A stretch of 64,000 bases of DNA, from contig NZ_JANHJQ010000003.1 of NCBI RefSeq assembly GCF_024609785.1, positions 122,161 to 186,160 on the forward strand. The letters run 5' to 3'. A program made the position numbers and the translations under genes. This document shows positions 33,829 through 43,077 of this stretch, one piece after another. Source of the DNA: Pseudalkalibacillus decolorationis. GTDB lineage: Bacteria; Bacillota; Bacilli; Bacillales; Fictibacillaceae. The notes below the pieces were generated by a model. The model saw only the letters and a list, made by a program, of their open reading frames with translations. It was not told the origin of the DNA and did no database searches. How positions within the stretch are numbered: position 1 is the first letter of the stretch; each line of letters begins with the position of its first letter.

Positions 33829-36096
33829 ATGTCGAGCCAAAAGATAATAGATTGTGACAAAAATTCTCTTTCCAAATCAGATGAAAATTCAAAATGGTAT
33901 GGTTTTATTGAAATGGATCCTCTTAAACCGATTATAGCCGGAAGTTATAATACATGGAAGTTTACTTATACAGTTGGCAGGTATGGTTTAGATAACGGTG
34001 GAAGGATCCGATTATTGTTTAAATTACCATCTGACATGGGTAGACCTCAGGTTAGTGACTCTAAGGGAGACCATTATGTTACAGCTACAACTTCAAATCC
34101 GAATGTAGCAACCTCAATTACTTATATGCCCATGGGTGGTAAGCGGCCCTGGATGAAGATACTAGAGATTGTGATTAAGGGTGATACATTAGATGAAGGA
34201 GATAAAATTTATATTACCCTTGGGGATAAATCTGGTGGTAGTAAAGGTCAACAGGCCCAAACGTTTATTGAATCTGATTTTAAACTATTAACTGAAGTAG
34301 AGTGTTTTCAAACGGGTACCTGGGTGGAACTTGAGAGTTCCCCTATTACATCAATTATAGCTGCTGAGCCGTATCGAATTGTTGCCTTAACCCCCTCCAA
34401 AGGTGTAGTCAATGAAAAAGTTGATTTATTAGTTAAATGTGAGGATCATTTTGGAAACCCATCTGCAAGTTATTACGGGAATGTAACGATATCAATTGAA
34501 CAAATAAATGAAAAAGAGTTGACTCAATGTAGTAGTTCTACTTTGGAAGGAAAAGAAACCTATTGTTTCACCAAAGAAGACAAGGGTTGCCACCGATTCG
34601 AGGGATTTTCTTTTAAAGAAACTGGAATGTATCGTTTTAAAATTGAGGGGGAAAATTTACCCCATCCAACAGCTGTATCAAATATCATCAATATTAATGA
34701 TAAGCCGAAGGACCTAAAGCATTACTGGGGAGATTTACATGCTCAATACAATAATTCTACAGGAACAGGTAGTGTTGAAGAAGCATTCCATTATGCCCGT
34801 GATGCAGCTGGAATCGATTTTACAGGCCATCAACCGAATGACTTTCTTCTGTACGAATCTGGGTGGGAAGAGGCAAAAGGGGCAGTGAAAAAATACCATA
34901 AACCTGGTAAATTCATACCGTTTTTAGGATATGAATGGTCGGGCAATACACCTGGCGGAGGAGATAGAAATGTACATTTTCTTGGAGATGACGGCCCTTT
35001 ACATCGAACGAGTCATTGGCATGTAACCGATAAATCTGATGTTGAGATGGATCGTTACCCTCTTGATAATTTATATCAGTCCTTCGAAGGAAAAAATGAT
35101 GTATTTCTGGTTCCACATGTTGGTGGGAGAAGATGTGATATAAGTCGTTATTTCAATCATGATTTGGAACCAGTTATAGAAATATGTTCTGTCCATGGTA
35201 GATTTGAATGGCTATTACATGAGGCTTTAGAAAATGGTTATACAGTTGGTGTAATTGGTGGAAGTGACGATCATACTGGTCGTCCTGGTGCAGCTTATCC
35301 TACATCAAACGATTTTGGAACAAGAGGTGGATTAGCCGGTATATATGCAAAAGAACTCACTCGAGAAGGGATTTATAAAGCATTAAAGTCCAGACATTGC
35401 TACGCAACAACGGGAGAAAGAATCTGGCTTAGTGTTGAAACTTTGAATGGAAAAATGATGGGTGATATATGGACGGATAACGACTCACCGGTTATAAACA
35501 TCCAAGCGGCTGGCACAAAACCAATTGAAAAACTTGAAATAATACGTAATCAAGATGTTGTTTATTCTCATCCAATTTTTCAACAAGAAGACTTTATCCC
35601 AGAACGTATTCGTGTAGAGTGGGGAGGCGCTTCAATCAAAGGTCGAGGTAGAGAAACGGATTGGAATGGATTACTCTCGATAGAGAATGGTCAAATTAAA
35701 GATGCCCAGACTTTTGCTTTTGATCATTCAAAACAAGGAATTCGATCTCAAAATCAACATGCATTAACATGGGAATCCACGACTTCGGGGGATCATGACG
35801 GACTAATACTTGACTTAGATACATGTGGGAATACCATAATAAATTTTGAAACAAAATTTGGGAAGGATCGAATAGAAATTCGTGATTTATTGCAAGGCCC
35901 CATACGAAAGGAATGTGGTGGGGTAGATCAGTATTACTTGTTTTCTTTACAACCAAAAAAATCGGGTCCAATGACTATGGATATCAATTGGAAAGATCCT
36001 CATCCTTTAGAGGGGCGAAATGCTTATTGGATACGTCTTGTTCAAGAAGACGGTGAGATGGCTTGGAGTAGTCCACTTTATTTCAATAAAAAGTAA
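33829..36096 (+). CDS. DUF3604 protein, PHP-like putative metallohydrolase
   Basis: A large protein of 755 residues. After an N-terminal beta-rich part (~1-295) comes a PHP-like region: HYWGDLHAQYNNSTGTGSV, FTGHQPNDF, FLGYEWSGNTPGGGDRNVHF, LVPHVGGRR, and GGSDDHTGRPGAAYP, with His/Asp residues suited to bind metals. The C-terminal part is again beta-rich. I recognise the DUF3604 family, whose reaction I do not know. No signal peptide. ATG 33829 lies 6 bp after AGGAGG. LysR divergent and MFS downstream suggest it processes an imported organic compound. Confidence 0.75.
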   Translation: MSSQKIIDCDKNSLSKSDENSKWYGFIEMDPLKPIIAGSYNTWKFTYTVGRYGLDNGGRIRLLFKLPSDMGRPQVSDSKGDHYVTATTSNPNVATSITYMPMGGKRPWMKILEIVIKGDTLDEGDKIYITLGDKSGGSKGQQAQTFIESDFKLLTEVECFQTGTWVELESSPITSIIAAEPYRIVALTPSKGVVNEKVDLLVKCEDHFGNPSASYYGNVTISIEQINEKELTQCSSSTLEGKETYCFTKEDKGCHRFEGFSFKETGMYRFKIEGENLPHPTAVSNIININDKPKDLKHYWGDLHAQYNNSTGTGSVEEAFHYARDAAGIDFTGHQPNDFLLYESGWEEAKGAVKKYHKPGKFIPFLGYEWSGNTPGGGDRNVHFLGDDGPLHRTSHWHVTDKSDVEMDRYPLDNLYQSFEGKNDVFLVPHVGGRRCDISRYFNHDLEPVIEICSVHGRFEWLLHEALENGYTVGVIGGSDDHTGRPGAAYPTSNDFGTRGGLAGIYAKELTREGIYKALKSRHCYATTGERIWLSVETLNGKMMGDIWTDNDSPVINIQAAGTKPIEKLEIIRNQDVVYSHPIFQQEDFIPERIRVEWGGASIKGRGRETDWNGLLSIENGQIKDAQTFAFDHSKQGIRSQNQHALTWESTTSGDHDGLILDLDTCGNTIINFETKFGKDRIEIRDLLQGPIRKECGGVDQYYLFSLQPKKSGPMTMDINWKDPHPLEGRNAYWIRLVQEDGEMAWSSPLYFNKK

Positions 36097-36197
36097 TACT
36101 ATTTTGCTCGACAACATACTCCTCCGGGAATTGTAACTGGAATTTCTGGAGGAGTTGCCTATTTAATGATGGTTTATGAAAAAAGGGGCTGGTAGAA

Positions 36198-37427
36198 ATG
36201 TTTATTCGAATCCAGGATTTACGCTCTAATAAAAAGTTTTTGGTTTTTCTTCTGTTTATAGGATGGACATTGAGTTATCATGATCGATACATCATAAACT
36301 TCGCTGTACCCTTTATTGAAGAAGAATTCAAATTCGATGCGGCAACCCAGGGTATGATATTAAGTAGTTTTTTTGCGGGTTATGCTTTGATGCAGATCCC
36401 CGCGGGTTGGCTAGCAGATAAGTATGGCATAAGAAATACTTTACTCGTTTCAATTTTCATGTTTTCACTTTTTACAGCCTTTACCGGAATGGCTTGGTCC
36501 GTGGCTTCTCTAATAGCTATTCGATTTATTTTTGGTATGGGTGAAAGTGGATTGGCTATAGGTGGGGTAAAAGCTAATGCGATCTATTTTGCAAAGAAAA
36601 AAAGAGCAAGGGTTATGTCAATATTAATAACCGCGCAAGCCTTAAGTCTAGCACTTGCTCCAATAATTGCTGCCCCACTGATTCTTTGGATAGGGTGGCG
36701 AAGTATGTTTATATTATTAGGTTTTCTAGGGTTCTTGATGATAATAATATATTGGCTGTTTATACCTTCGTCCGATGAGAAAACGAAAAGTGAAAAAGAT
36801 AATCCAAAAGTTCCGCTTAAAGAATTACTACTGAATCCAATTCTTTTAAAAATTTTTGTTTTGAATTTCTGTATTAATATCTTGTTATGGGGATTTTTAA
36901 GTTGGCTGCCTTCCTATATGCTTAATGTCCAAAATCTAGATGTTTTAGATGCGGGTATTCTATCATCGCTACCTGGCTTTGCAGGTGTAGTAGGAGTACT
37001 TTTATCTGGATGGCTGGCAGATAAGTTTTTTAATAACAGAGAGAAATTACTTGTGATTTTAGGTATTTTAGTAGCAATTATAAGTTTATTTTTGATGATT
37101 TTTACCCAATCATTAGTTTTAATAGTAATTAGTCAAATTACACTTATACTTTCTATTAAATTCGCATGGTTAGCTATGTGGGCGATGCCCCTTAAAATGC
37201 TTGATTCCAATGTAATGGGGTCAGCAAGCGGAATGATAAACTTGGGGAGTCAGTTAGCTGGTATTGTTTCACCAATAACAATGGGCTTTTTAATCTCTGG
37301 ATTTAATGGATCTTATAATGCGGCGTTTGTATTTCTAATTGTCGTTGCTATCATTTCTGGTGTTATTAGTACAACAGTTAATTCTGGTAAAAGTTTAAAA
37401 CCGAAAAACACCGTTGAGTCATTATAG
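36198..37427 (+). CDS. MFS transporter, anion:cation symporter type
   Basis: 409 residues, ~12 spans. WTLSYHDRYIINFAVPFI, GWLADKYGIRNTLL and RFIFGMGESGLAIGGVKANA show the same ACS-type layout as the MFS protein at 20241. Lies 101 bp after the DUF3604 gene in the same direction, so it likely imports that enzyme's substrate. Ribosome site weak. Confidence 0.9.
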   Translation: MFIRIQDLRSNKKFLVFLLFIGWTLSYHDRYIINFAVPFIEEEFKFDAATQGMILSSFFAGYALMQIPAGWLADKYGIRNTLLVSIFMFSLFTAFTGMAWSVASLIAIRFIFGMGESGLAIGGVKANAIYFAKKKRARVMSILITAQALSLALAPIIAAPLILWIGWRSMFILLGFLGFLMIIIYWLFIPSSDEKTKSEKDNPKVPLKELLLNPILLKIFVLNFCINILLWGFLSWLPSYMLNVQNLDVLDAGILSSLPGFAGVVGVLLSGWLADKFFNNREKLLVILGILVAIISLFLMIFTQSLVLIVISQITLILSIKFAWLAMWAMPLKMLDSNVMGSASGMINLGSQLAGIVSPITMGFLISGFNGSYNAAFVFLIVVAIISGVISTTVNSGKSLKPKNTVESL

Positions 37428-37604
37428 GATGCAAAACCTAATGAACCGATACAATGAGTATTTCAAATGGAGACCTTTAACATATAAAAATCTGTTATAC
37501 CCCATGATTTTATTGTAATTTACTGTATCGCTTCCAACTGATATGTTGAATATAAACCCCAGACAACATGGATCAATGGAAGGTGGTGAGTAAGAATAGA
37601 AATA

Positions 37605-38405
37605 GTGACGGGTTTGTTTCTTTTATTGATTGGTTTTTTATCCGGAGGCTACGGAGTAATTGTAGGAGCTGGTGGCGGTTTTGTGTTTGTCCCCGCACTT
37701 CTTATATTTTTGAATTTGTCTCCGCAAATGGCGGCAGGCACAGGGCTCGCCGTTGTCTTAATAAACGCATTATCGGGGGTTTTCGGATATGTTCGGCAAA
37801 ACCGAATTGATTATAAGGTGGGAATCACGCTGTCGATCGGAGCGGTTCCCGGCACATTTATCGGTGTCTGGTTAGTTCAGTTCAGTAATTCTCAGTCATT
37901 TTACTGGATATTTGCCCTGATGCTCTTTACTTTAGGAGTCTTCCTGCTGTTAAAAAATCCATCGGCAAACGATAACAATTCAGAAAAAGCCGAGACTGCT
38001 GCAACTATGGATAATGAAACTTTCGAAAAGAAGAAGGTTTCTCCCAAATTAAATACCGTCTGCTTGCTGTTAATCGGGGTGTTGTTGGGGGTTGTTTCCA
38101 ATTATTTTGGTATCGGTGGAGGATGGTTACTAGTGCCGGTTCTGATTTACATTTTTCGTGTGATGCCTCATTATGCAACAGCTACGTCGATTTTTTCACT
38201 CTGTCTTTATTCCACTGTTGGAGTTGTGACGCATATTTATTATGGAAACATTAACTGGATGGTTGTACTATGGGGCGGACTAGGTGTGATATTCGGTGCT
38301 CAACTCGGTGTTTATTTATCGAACAAGATTTCGGGAAAATTAATTATACAAATGCTTTCTATTCTTTTAATTGGGGTTGGAATTAAGCTGTTTTTTAGTT
38401 ATTAA
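37605..38405 (+). CDS. TauE/SafE-family membrane transporter
   Basis: About 266 residues, 8 or so spans, with the two-fold family repeat (LSGGYGVIVGAGGGFVFVPA and GVVSNYFGIGGGWLLVPVLI). Members export sulfite, sulfoacetate or other anions, or import them. GTG 37605 is the first standard start but is 15 bp from the AAGGTGGTGAG site. An in-frame ATA at 37596 has ideal spacing, as if an ATG had been there. Transport substrate not known. Confidence 0.85.
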   Translation: MTGLFLLLIGFLSGGYGVIVGAGGGFVFVPALLIFLNLSPQMAAGTGLAVVLINALSGVFGYVRQNRIDYKVGITLSIGAVPGTFIGVWLVQFSNSQSFYWIFALMLFTLGVFLLLKNPSANDNNSEKAETAATMDNETFEKKKVSPKLNTVCLLLIGVLLGVVSNYFGIGGGWLLVPVLIYIFRVMPHYATATSIFSLCLYSTVGVVTHIYYGNINWMVVLWGGLGVIFGAQLGVYLSNKISGKLIIQMLSILLIGVGIKLFFSY

Positions 38406-38562
38406 AAAACTGAGCATATGACTAGTAGGGAGTAGAAAATAAAAAAGGCTGTTATATAAATCGAATCATATATTATTTCATATTAAATTTATTGTTGTTA
38501 TCATATACGAATATTCTACAAATGCTCTTGTAATCTATACGATTAAATATATAATTAAAAAT

Positions 38563-39228
38563 ATGGAAAATCAAAAAGATAAGATGTCTAAAACGGAATA
38601 TGCTCGCGAATTTATTCGTTCCCGAATAGTGGATGGAACGTATGGTCCAGGTTATCGAATTGTAATCGACCAAATAGCCAAACAACTAAAATTAAGTATC
38701 ATCCCTGTTAGAGAGGCCATTCGACAGCTTGAAGCTGATGGGTTAATTCAATATAAGCGGTACAGTGGAGCGATTGTTAGCAAAATTAATGAAAAAGAAT
38801 ATCTGGAAACGCTATCTGTGTTAGCTGTACTTGAAGGATATGCAACAGCTTTAAGTTCAAGATTAATCACGGTTGAAGCTATTAATAAATTGGAATATTT
38901 TAATACCGGTATGAACGAAGCGCTATTTAACTTTGAATTTGAGCAGTTTGGGGAATTAAATAACAAGTTTCATACGTTGATTTATGAGAACTGCGGAAAT
39001 TCCTATTTAAAGAAAGAGATTAAACAAATCTGGCAACGAATGGACAGGGTTCGTAAATCAGGGTTTACATTTGTACCACAACGTATTAGGGAATCTGTTA
39101 AGGAACATGATCTTATCATCAAAATGATGAAAAACCATGAGGACTTTTCGAAAATCGAAGAATATGCGAGGCAGCATAAACTGAATATGGTAAGTGCATT
39201 TCAAAGCCGAAAAACAAAAATAGAATAG
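38563..39228 (+). CDS. GntR/FadR-family regulator (FCD domain)
   Basis: 221 residues. Winged helix at ~10-75 (GPGYRIVIDQIAKQLKLSII, PVREAIRQLEADGLI) and FCD effector domain (FEQFGELNNKFHTLIYENCG, VKEHDLIIKMMKNHEDF). ATG 38563 has no clear ribosome site; ATG 38584 after AAGATAAG is an alternative. AATCATATA at 38464 before it also occurs as both arms of a 26-bp palindrome in front of the deacetylase gene at 40130, so it may regulate both. Confidence 0.88.
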   Translation: MENQKDKMSKTEYAREFIRSRIVDGTYGPGYRIVIDQIAKQLKLSIIPVREAIRQLEADGLIQYKRYSGAIVSKINEKEYLETLSVLAVLEGYATALSSRLITVEAINKLEYFNTGMNEALFNFEFEQFGELNNKFHTLIYENCGNSYLKKEIKQIWQRMDRVRKSGFTFVPQRIRESVKEHDLIIKMMKNHEDFSKIEEYARQHKLNMVSAFQSRKTKIE

Positions 39229-39291
39229 GGTGAAGTTAATCGACTGGAAGAAAACCCGCTAAAAAATAAGGGAGTGAATTTTACCTTTTAT

Positions 39292-39320
39292 AGAGGCATA
39301 ACGAATGAAGTTATGCCTCT
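39292..39320. terminator. Strong hairpin after the GntR gene
   Basis: AGAGGCATAAC and GTTATGCCTCT, perfect 11-bp stem with a 7-base loop; tail not T-rich. Confidence 0.5.
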
Positions 39321-39342
39321 AATTATAAACCGAAAATCGATC

Positions 39343-39381
39343 AAAAATGTACAATATCGAATATGATATTGTACATTTTTT
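39343..39381 (+). terminator. Rho-independent terminator
   Basis: AAAATGTACAATATC pairs with GATATTGTACATTTT and TT residues follow. It ends the GntR transcript. Confidence 0.85.
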
Positions 39382-39385
39382 ATTA

Positions 39386-39476
39386 CACGTTAAGAAAGTA
39401 TAAAAATACTTTCTATAGTATAAGCGCAGCTAAGGCTTAGCCGGCGCCAAAGGCTTGGCTGAGCCAAGTTTTCTTT
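39386..39476 (+). repeat. Type-1 structured repeat, copy C
   Basis: Begins 5 bp past a terminator. AGAAAGTAT/ATACTTTCT hairpin, then GCCGGCGCC, then CTTGGC-TGA-GCCAAG with TTTTCTTT. A type-2 copy follows after 4 bp. Confidence 0.85.
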
Positions 39477-39480
39477 ATTA

Positions 39481-39630
39481 GTAAAGAAAGTATAAAAGTT
39501 TTCGGCATGGATGTAATGTCTAGTCCAGCACCCAGCCACTTGGATCACTTCAGACCTCCTGCGGCGGCAACAGCCTCCTCATCGGTCTTCCAGTGACCTT
39601 CGTGGCTAAGCAGGGTGCTTGCGCTTTTCT
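39481..39630 (+). repeat. Type-2 repeat, copy C
   Basis: About 150 bp, shared with 42859 and 52149. Ends are AGCACCC (39527) and GGGTGCT (39613), complementary, then TGCGCTTTTCT. The middle contains CCTCCTGCGGCGGCAACAGC and TCTTCCAGTGACCTTCG. Non-coding. Confidence 0.85.
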
Positions 39631-39925
39631 AATTATTTACGTTAATTTTATATTTTTGTCGTAGTCTCTTGCAGGATGTTTAATTCCTCCTTGATTTAAT
39701 TACTTGATAATCTCAGGACTTCGCTAAATCTTTCTTGATTCTACATATATCCTTTTGCGTCACGTACCAGTTTCTCATTTTATAATTTTTGGCTAACTCT
39801 TAGAATGATTACGTCAAGCAATAAAAGGAGCCTTCAACACTTATATTCCAAATGGTTATAAGACTGTTATTTTTTAATTTTATTATATGTATTACTTGAT
39901 TAAATTTAAATAATAAAAAAAAGTT
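39631..39925. other. Intergenic stretch, nothing recognised
   Basis: AT-rich gap between the repeat pair and the promoter of the second deacetylase gene. No open frame, hairpin with tail or motif that I can support. Confidence 0.4.
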
Positions 39926-39954
39926 TTGACCAAAATGGGTTTTATGTGTATACT
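39926..39954 (+). promoter_or_regulatory. Sigma-A promoter of the second deacetylase gene
   Basis: TTGACC (39926-39931), 17-bp spacer, TATACT (39949-39954). The -35 region is part of TTTTGACCAAAATGG, shared with the ROK gene promoter at 50756. Confidence 0.8.
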
Positions 39955-39996
39955 CTAGGTGGATATTGTTTTTTGAATATTTAAAAATATAAACAC

Positions 39997-40022
39997 AATC
40001 ATATATGACTTGGTATATGATT
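39997..40022. promoter_or_regulatory. 26-bp palindrome AATCATATA-N8-TATATGATT
   Basis: Perfect 9-bp arms around TGACTTGG, 43 bp past the -10 box. A single AATCATATA lies at 38464-38472 in front of the GntR gene, so that regulator is the candidate ligand. Confidence 0.6.
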
Positions 40023-40093
40023 ACTGAATGTTAATTCAAAAAAAGATCACTGATTTTTAGTGGGTTTTCCTGTTTGTACACTTTAAAAAGAAA

Positions 40094-40108
40094 TTGAAAG
40101 CGTTTTCC
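40094..40108. promoter_or_regulatory. Catabolite-responsive element (cre)
   Basis: TTGAAAGCGTTTTCC fits the Bacillus cre consensus WTGNAANCGNWNNCW except for the last base. Placed between promoter and start codon it would allow CcpA to block transcription when sugars are present. Confidence 0.75.
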
Positions 40109-40129
40109 AAAAAGGTGAGGAGGTTACTA

Positions 40130-41257
40130 ATGAAATTAAAAACGGGATTTGTGTGTGATGAAAGCTATTTTTGGCACAACACTGGAAATGGAGCTTTGAT
40201 GATGCCTATTGGGGGTTTTATAGAGGCTGACACTCATTCTGAAAGCCCGGAAACGAAAAGGCGGGTAAAAAATCTTTTAGAGCGTTGTGGAATGATAAGA
40301 AAGCTACAATCTATACACCCGAGGTCGGCAACCAGTGATGAAATTGAATTAAATCACACCTCGAAATATGTTAATCGGGTTAAAGAATTAAGTGATACTT
40401 CAGGCGGCGATGCAGGGGAGCTAGCCATTGTTGGAAAGGGTTCCTATGAAATTGCAATGTTGTCCGCTGGAGGTGCAATAACGGCAGTTGATGCCGTAAT
40501 GGGTGGAGAGGTTGAAAATGCTTACGCCTTGACGAGGCCACCTGGACATCATGCTGAAAAAGAGCTTGGCTTGGGTTTTTGCTTATTTAATAATGTTGCG
40601 ATTGCCGCAAAATATGCACGAGAAAAATATGGGTTGAAACGAATTATGATAATCGACTGGGACGTTCATCACGGCAATGGAACTGAAAGCGCATTTTACT
40701 CAGATCCGGAAGTGCTTTTTATTTCACTTCATCAAGAATTTACGTTTCCTGCCGGTAGAGGGGCCTTAGAAGATATCGGTGAAGGAGATGGACGAGGGTA
40801 TAATGTGAACATTCCTTTACCTGCTGGGACCGGAAATGCAGGCTATTTCAATGCACTAGACAAGATTGTAGTACCGATTGCCGAACAATTTAAACCTGAA
40901 CTTATACTCATCTCAGCCGGACAAGATCCTGGTAAATTTGATCCTTTAGGTCGAATGTTAGTGAGCGCAGACGGTTTCGGTGAAATGGCTTCGGTAGTCA
41001 AAAAAATTGCTGAACGACATTGTAACGGAAAGTTGATTGCAATTCATGAAGGCGGTTATAGCGCTGCATATGTACCATTTTGTACGTTAAGAATTATTGA
41101 ATCTTTAAGCGGGGTAAATAGTGAGGTTGAAGACCCATTTAAAACCGGTGTGTCAGAACCACCGATGTATTCGAATCAAAAAGAAGCTGTGGAGAAGGTG
41201 GTGAAAACTCATTCTCAATTTTGGGAATTAGCGGGTAGTTACCATACATACCTTTAA
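40130..41257 (+). CDS. HDAC-fold class II deacetylase / acylpolyamine amidohydrolase-like, copy II
   Basis: 375 residues, collinear with the copy at 12433 and identical at most positions over the first 140. RPPGHHAEKE, DWDVHHGNGTESAF, SAGQDPGKFDPLG and HEGGYS keep every catalytic and zinc residue. ATG 40130 after GAGGAGG matches the MKLKTGF start of copy I; the open TTG at 40094 lies inside the cre site and is not used. Next gene is a semialdehyde dehydrogenase. Likely deacylates a small amine; under separate control from copy I. Confidence 0.88.
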   Translation: MKLKTGFVCDESYFWHNTGNGALMMPIGGFIEADTHSESPETKRRVKNLLERCGMIRKLQSIHPRSATSDEIELNHTSKYVNRVKELSDTSGGDAGELAIVGKGSYEIAMLSAGGAITAVDAVMGGEVENAYALTRPPGHHAEKELGLGFCLFNNVAIAAKYAREKYGLKRIMIIDWDVHHGNGTESAFYSDPEVLFISLHQEFTFPAGRGALEDIGEGDGRGYNVNIPLPAGTGNAGYFNALDKIVVPIAEQFKPELILISAGQDPGKFDPLGRMLVSADGFGEMASVVKKIAERHCNGKLIAIHEGGYSAAYVPFCTLRIIESLSGVNSEVEDPFKTGVSEPPMYSNQKEAVEKVVKTHSQFWELAGSYHTYL

Positions 41258-41309
41258 AAAGTTAAAACGTCCAAGGAGAAATGAAATAAAAGATAAGGAA
41301 GGGATATAA

Positions 41310-42767
41310 ATGACAATGGTCCAAACGATTGAAAAGCATCAGTTGTACATCAACGGGGAATGGGTAGATCCAGTCTCTGGAGAATACTATGAGGTGATTA
41401 GTCCAGTGACCGGTAAGGTAGTGGCAAAAGCTGCGTACGGAAACGGATCCGATGCGAAAAGAGCGATTGAAGCAAGCTATGCCGCGTTCTCGGAATGGTC
41501 TGCAATGACAGCGAGGGACAGAGCAGTCATTTTAATGAAAATTTATCAACTCATGCAAGATCGTTTAGAAGAGTTAGCACAGAAGATTTCAGCTGAAATG
41601 GGAAAACCGATCCGTGAGGCACGCATGGAAGCGAGACAAGCAGCGGAATATGTGCTTTGGAATGCTGAAGAAGCAAAAAGGGCGTATGGAGAAACGATCC
41701 CTACTTCCATTAAAAATAAACGATTAAAAACCATTCGACAACCGATCGGGCCTGTCGCTGCAATTAGCACATGGAACTTTCCGCTCGCAATGGTGACTAG
41801 AAAAGTAGCTCCTGCTCTTGCGGCTGGTTGTACGGTTGTTCTGAAGTCCGCAAGTCAAACGCCAGGAAGTGCTGTACAGTTTTTAAAGATTGCTGAACAA
41901 GCTGGTCTACCAAAGGGAGTTATTAATCTAGTATCTGGAAGTGCTTCAAAAATTGGAGATGCCTTACTAACGGACAAACGCATCCGCAAAGTAACGTTTA
42001 CAGGATCAACAGAGGTTGGGAAGCAACTATTAAGAAAAGCCGCAGATCAAGTAAAGAGAGTTTCAATGGAATTAGGTGGTCATGCACCATTAATTGTTTT
42101 TGAAGATGCCGATCTTGAGAAAGCTGTGACAGGTGTTATTGCGAACAAATTTCGGAACACAGGGCAAACGTGCATTTGTGCAAATAGGGTGTATGTTCAG
42201 GAATCGATAAAAGAGAAGTTTTTAGCCCTTTTTAAGGAGAAGGTAGAAGCAATCAAAATCGGAAATGGATTGGAAGAACATGTAGAGCTAGGTCCGGTAG
42301 TGAATGAGGGTAGTCTTCAAAAAATAAAAGAACATGTTGAAGATGCGGTTCATAAAGGTGCGACTCTAGTAACTGGCGGAAAGAAATGTGTTGTAAAAGG
42401 ATTTGAATGTGGTTATTTCTATGAACCAACTATTTTGGCAGATGTGAAGGAAAGCATGCTTATATCATATGAAGAAACGTTTGGTCCGGTTGCCCCTGTA
42501 TTCAGTTTTCAGACGGAAGAAGAAGTGATTCAAAAAGCGAATGATACAGATTACGGATTAGCGTCTTACTTCTTCACGCAAGATTTATCTCGGGCAACTC
42601 GTGTTTCTGAAGCGTTGGAATACGGGATGGTTGGAATCAATGATGATGCATTGGCAGCCGTTCAAGGTCCGTTTGGCGGTGTAAAAGAGAGTGGAATCGG
42701 ACGGGAAGGCGGTCCCGATAGTTTAGCAGATTTCCTTGAGACGAAATTTATTTCGACCGTTATTTAA
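41310..42767 (+). CDS. Succinate-semialdehyde dehydrogenase-type ALDH
   Basis: 485 residues. Glu254 (MELGGHAPL) and catalytic Cys288 in GQTCICANR are present. The Cys-x-Cys pair and ISTWNFPLAMVTRK are typical of GabD-like enzymes. Oxidises succinic or a related semialdehyde, the last step of GABA/polyamine breakdown. Starts ~50 bp after the deacetylase with GAAGGGAT. A type-1 repeat begins directly after its stop. Confidence 0.9.
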   Translation: MTMVQTIEKHQLYINGEWVDPVSGEYYEVISPVTGKVVAKAAYGNGSDAKRAIEASYAAFSEWSAMTARDRAVILMKIYQLMQDRLEELAQKISAEMGKPIREARMEARQAAEYVLWNAEEAKRAYGETIPTSIKNKRLKTIRQPIGPVAAISTWNFPLAMVTRKVAPALAAGCTVVLKSASQTPGSAVQFLKIAEQAGLPKGVINLVSGSASKIGDALLTDKRIRKVTFTGSTEVGKQLLRKAADQVKRVSMELGGHAPLIVFEDADLEKAVTGVIANKFRNTGQTCICANRVYVQESIKEKFLALFKEKVEAIKIGNGLEEHVELGPVVNEGSLQKIKEHVEDAVHKGATLVTGGKKCVVKGFECGYFYEPTILADVKESMLISYEETFGPVAPVFSFQTEEEVIQKANDTDYGLASYFFTQDLSRATRVSEALEYGMVGINDDALAAVQGPFGGVKESGIGREGGPDSLADFLETKFISTVI

Positions 42768-42857
42768 CACGTAAGAAAGTATAAAAATACTTTCTATAGT
42801 ATAAGCGTAACTAAAGCTCAGCCGGCGCCAAAGGCTTGGCTTTGCCAAGTTTTCTTT
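42768..42857 (+). repeat. Type-1 structured repeat, copy D
   Basis: Starts at the base after the ALDH stop codon. AGAAAGTAT/ATACTTTCT hairpin, GCCGGCGCC, CTTGGC-TTT-GCCAAG, TTTTCTTT. Probably now serves as the terminator of the deacetylase-ALDH unit. Confidence 0.85.
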
Positions 42858-42858
42858 A

Positions 42859-43013
42859 CACGTTAAGAAAGTATAAAGTTTAGCTGCATTGATGCAATGT
42901 CTAGCTCCAGCGCCCAACCCCTTGGTTCACTTCAGTCCTCCTGCGGCGGCAACAGCCTCCTCGTTGGCCTTCCAGTGACCTTCGGGGCTGAACAGGGCGC
43001 TTGCGCTTTTCTT
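42859..43013 (+). repeat. Type-2 repeat, copy D
   Basis: Follows type-1 copy D after 1 bp, as in the pair at 39386/39481. Complementary ends AGCGCCC (42909-42915) and GGGCGCT (42995-43001). Both repeat types start with (CACGTTA)AGAAAGTATAAA. Confidence 0.85.
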
Positions 43014-43077
43014 ATTGTATTCCAATTTCAGTACAACAAACAGATGACTAATAACCTTTACTACAGGAGTGATTCTT

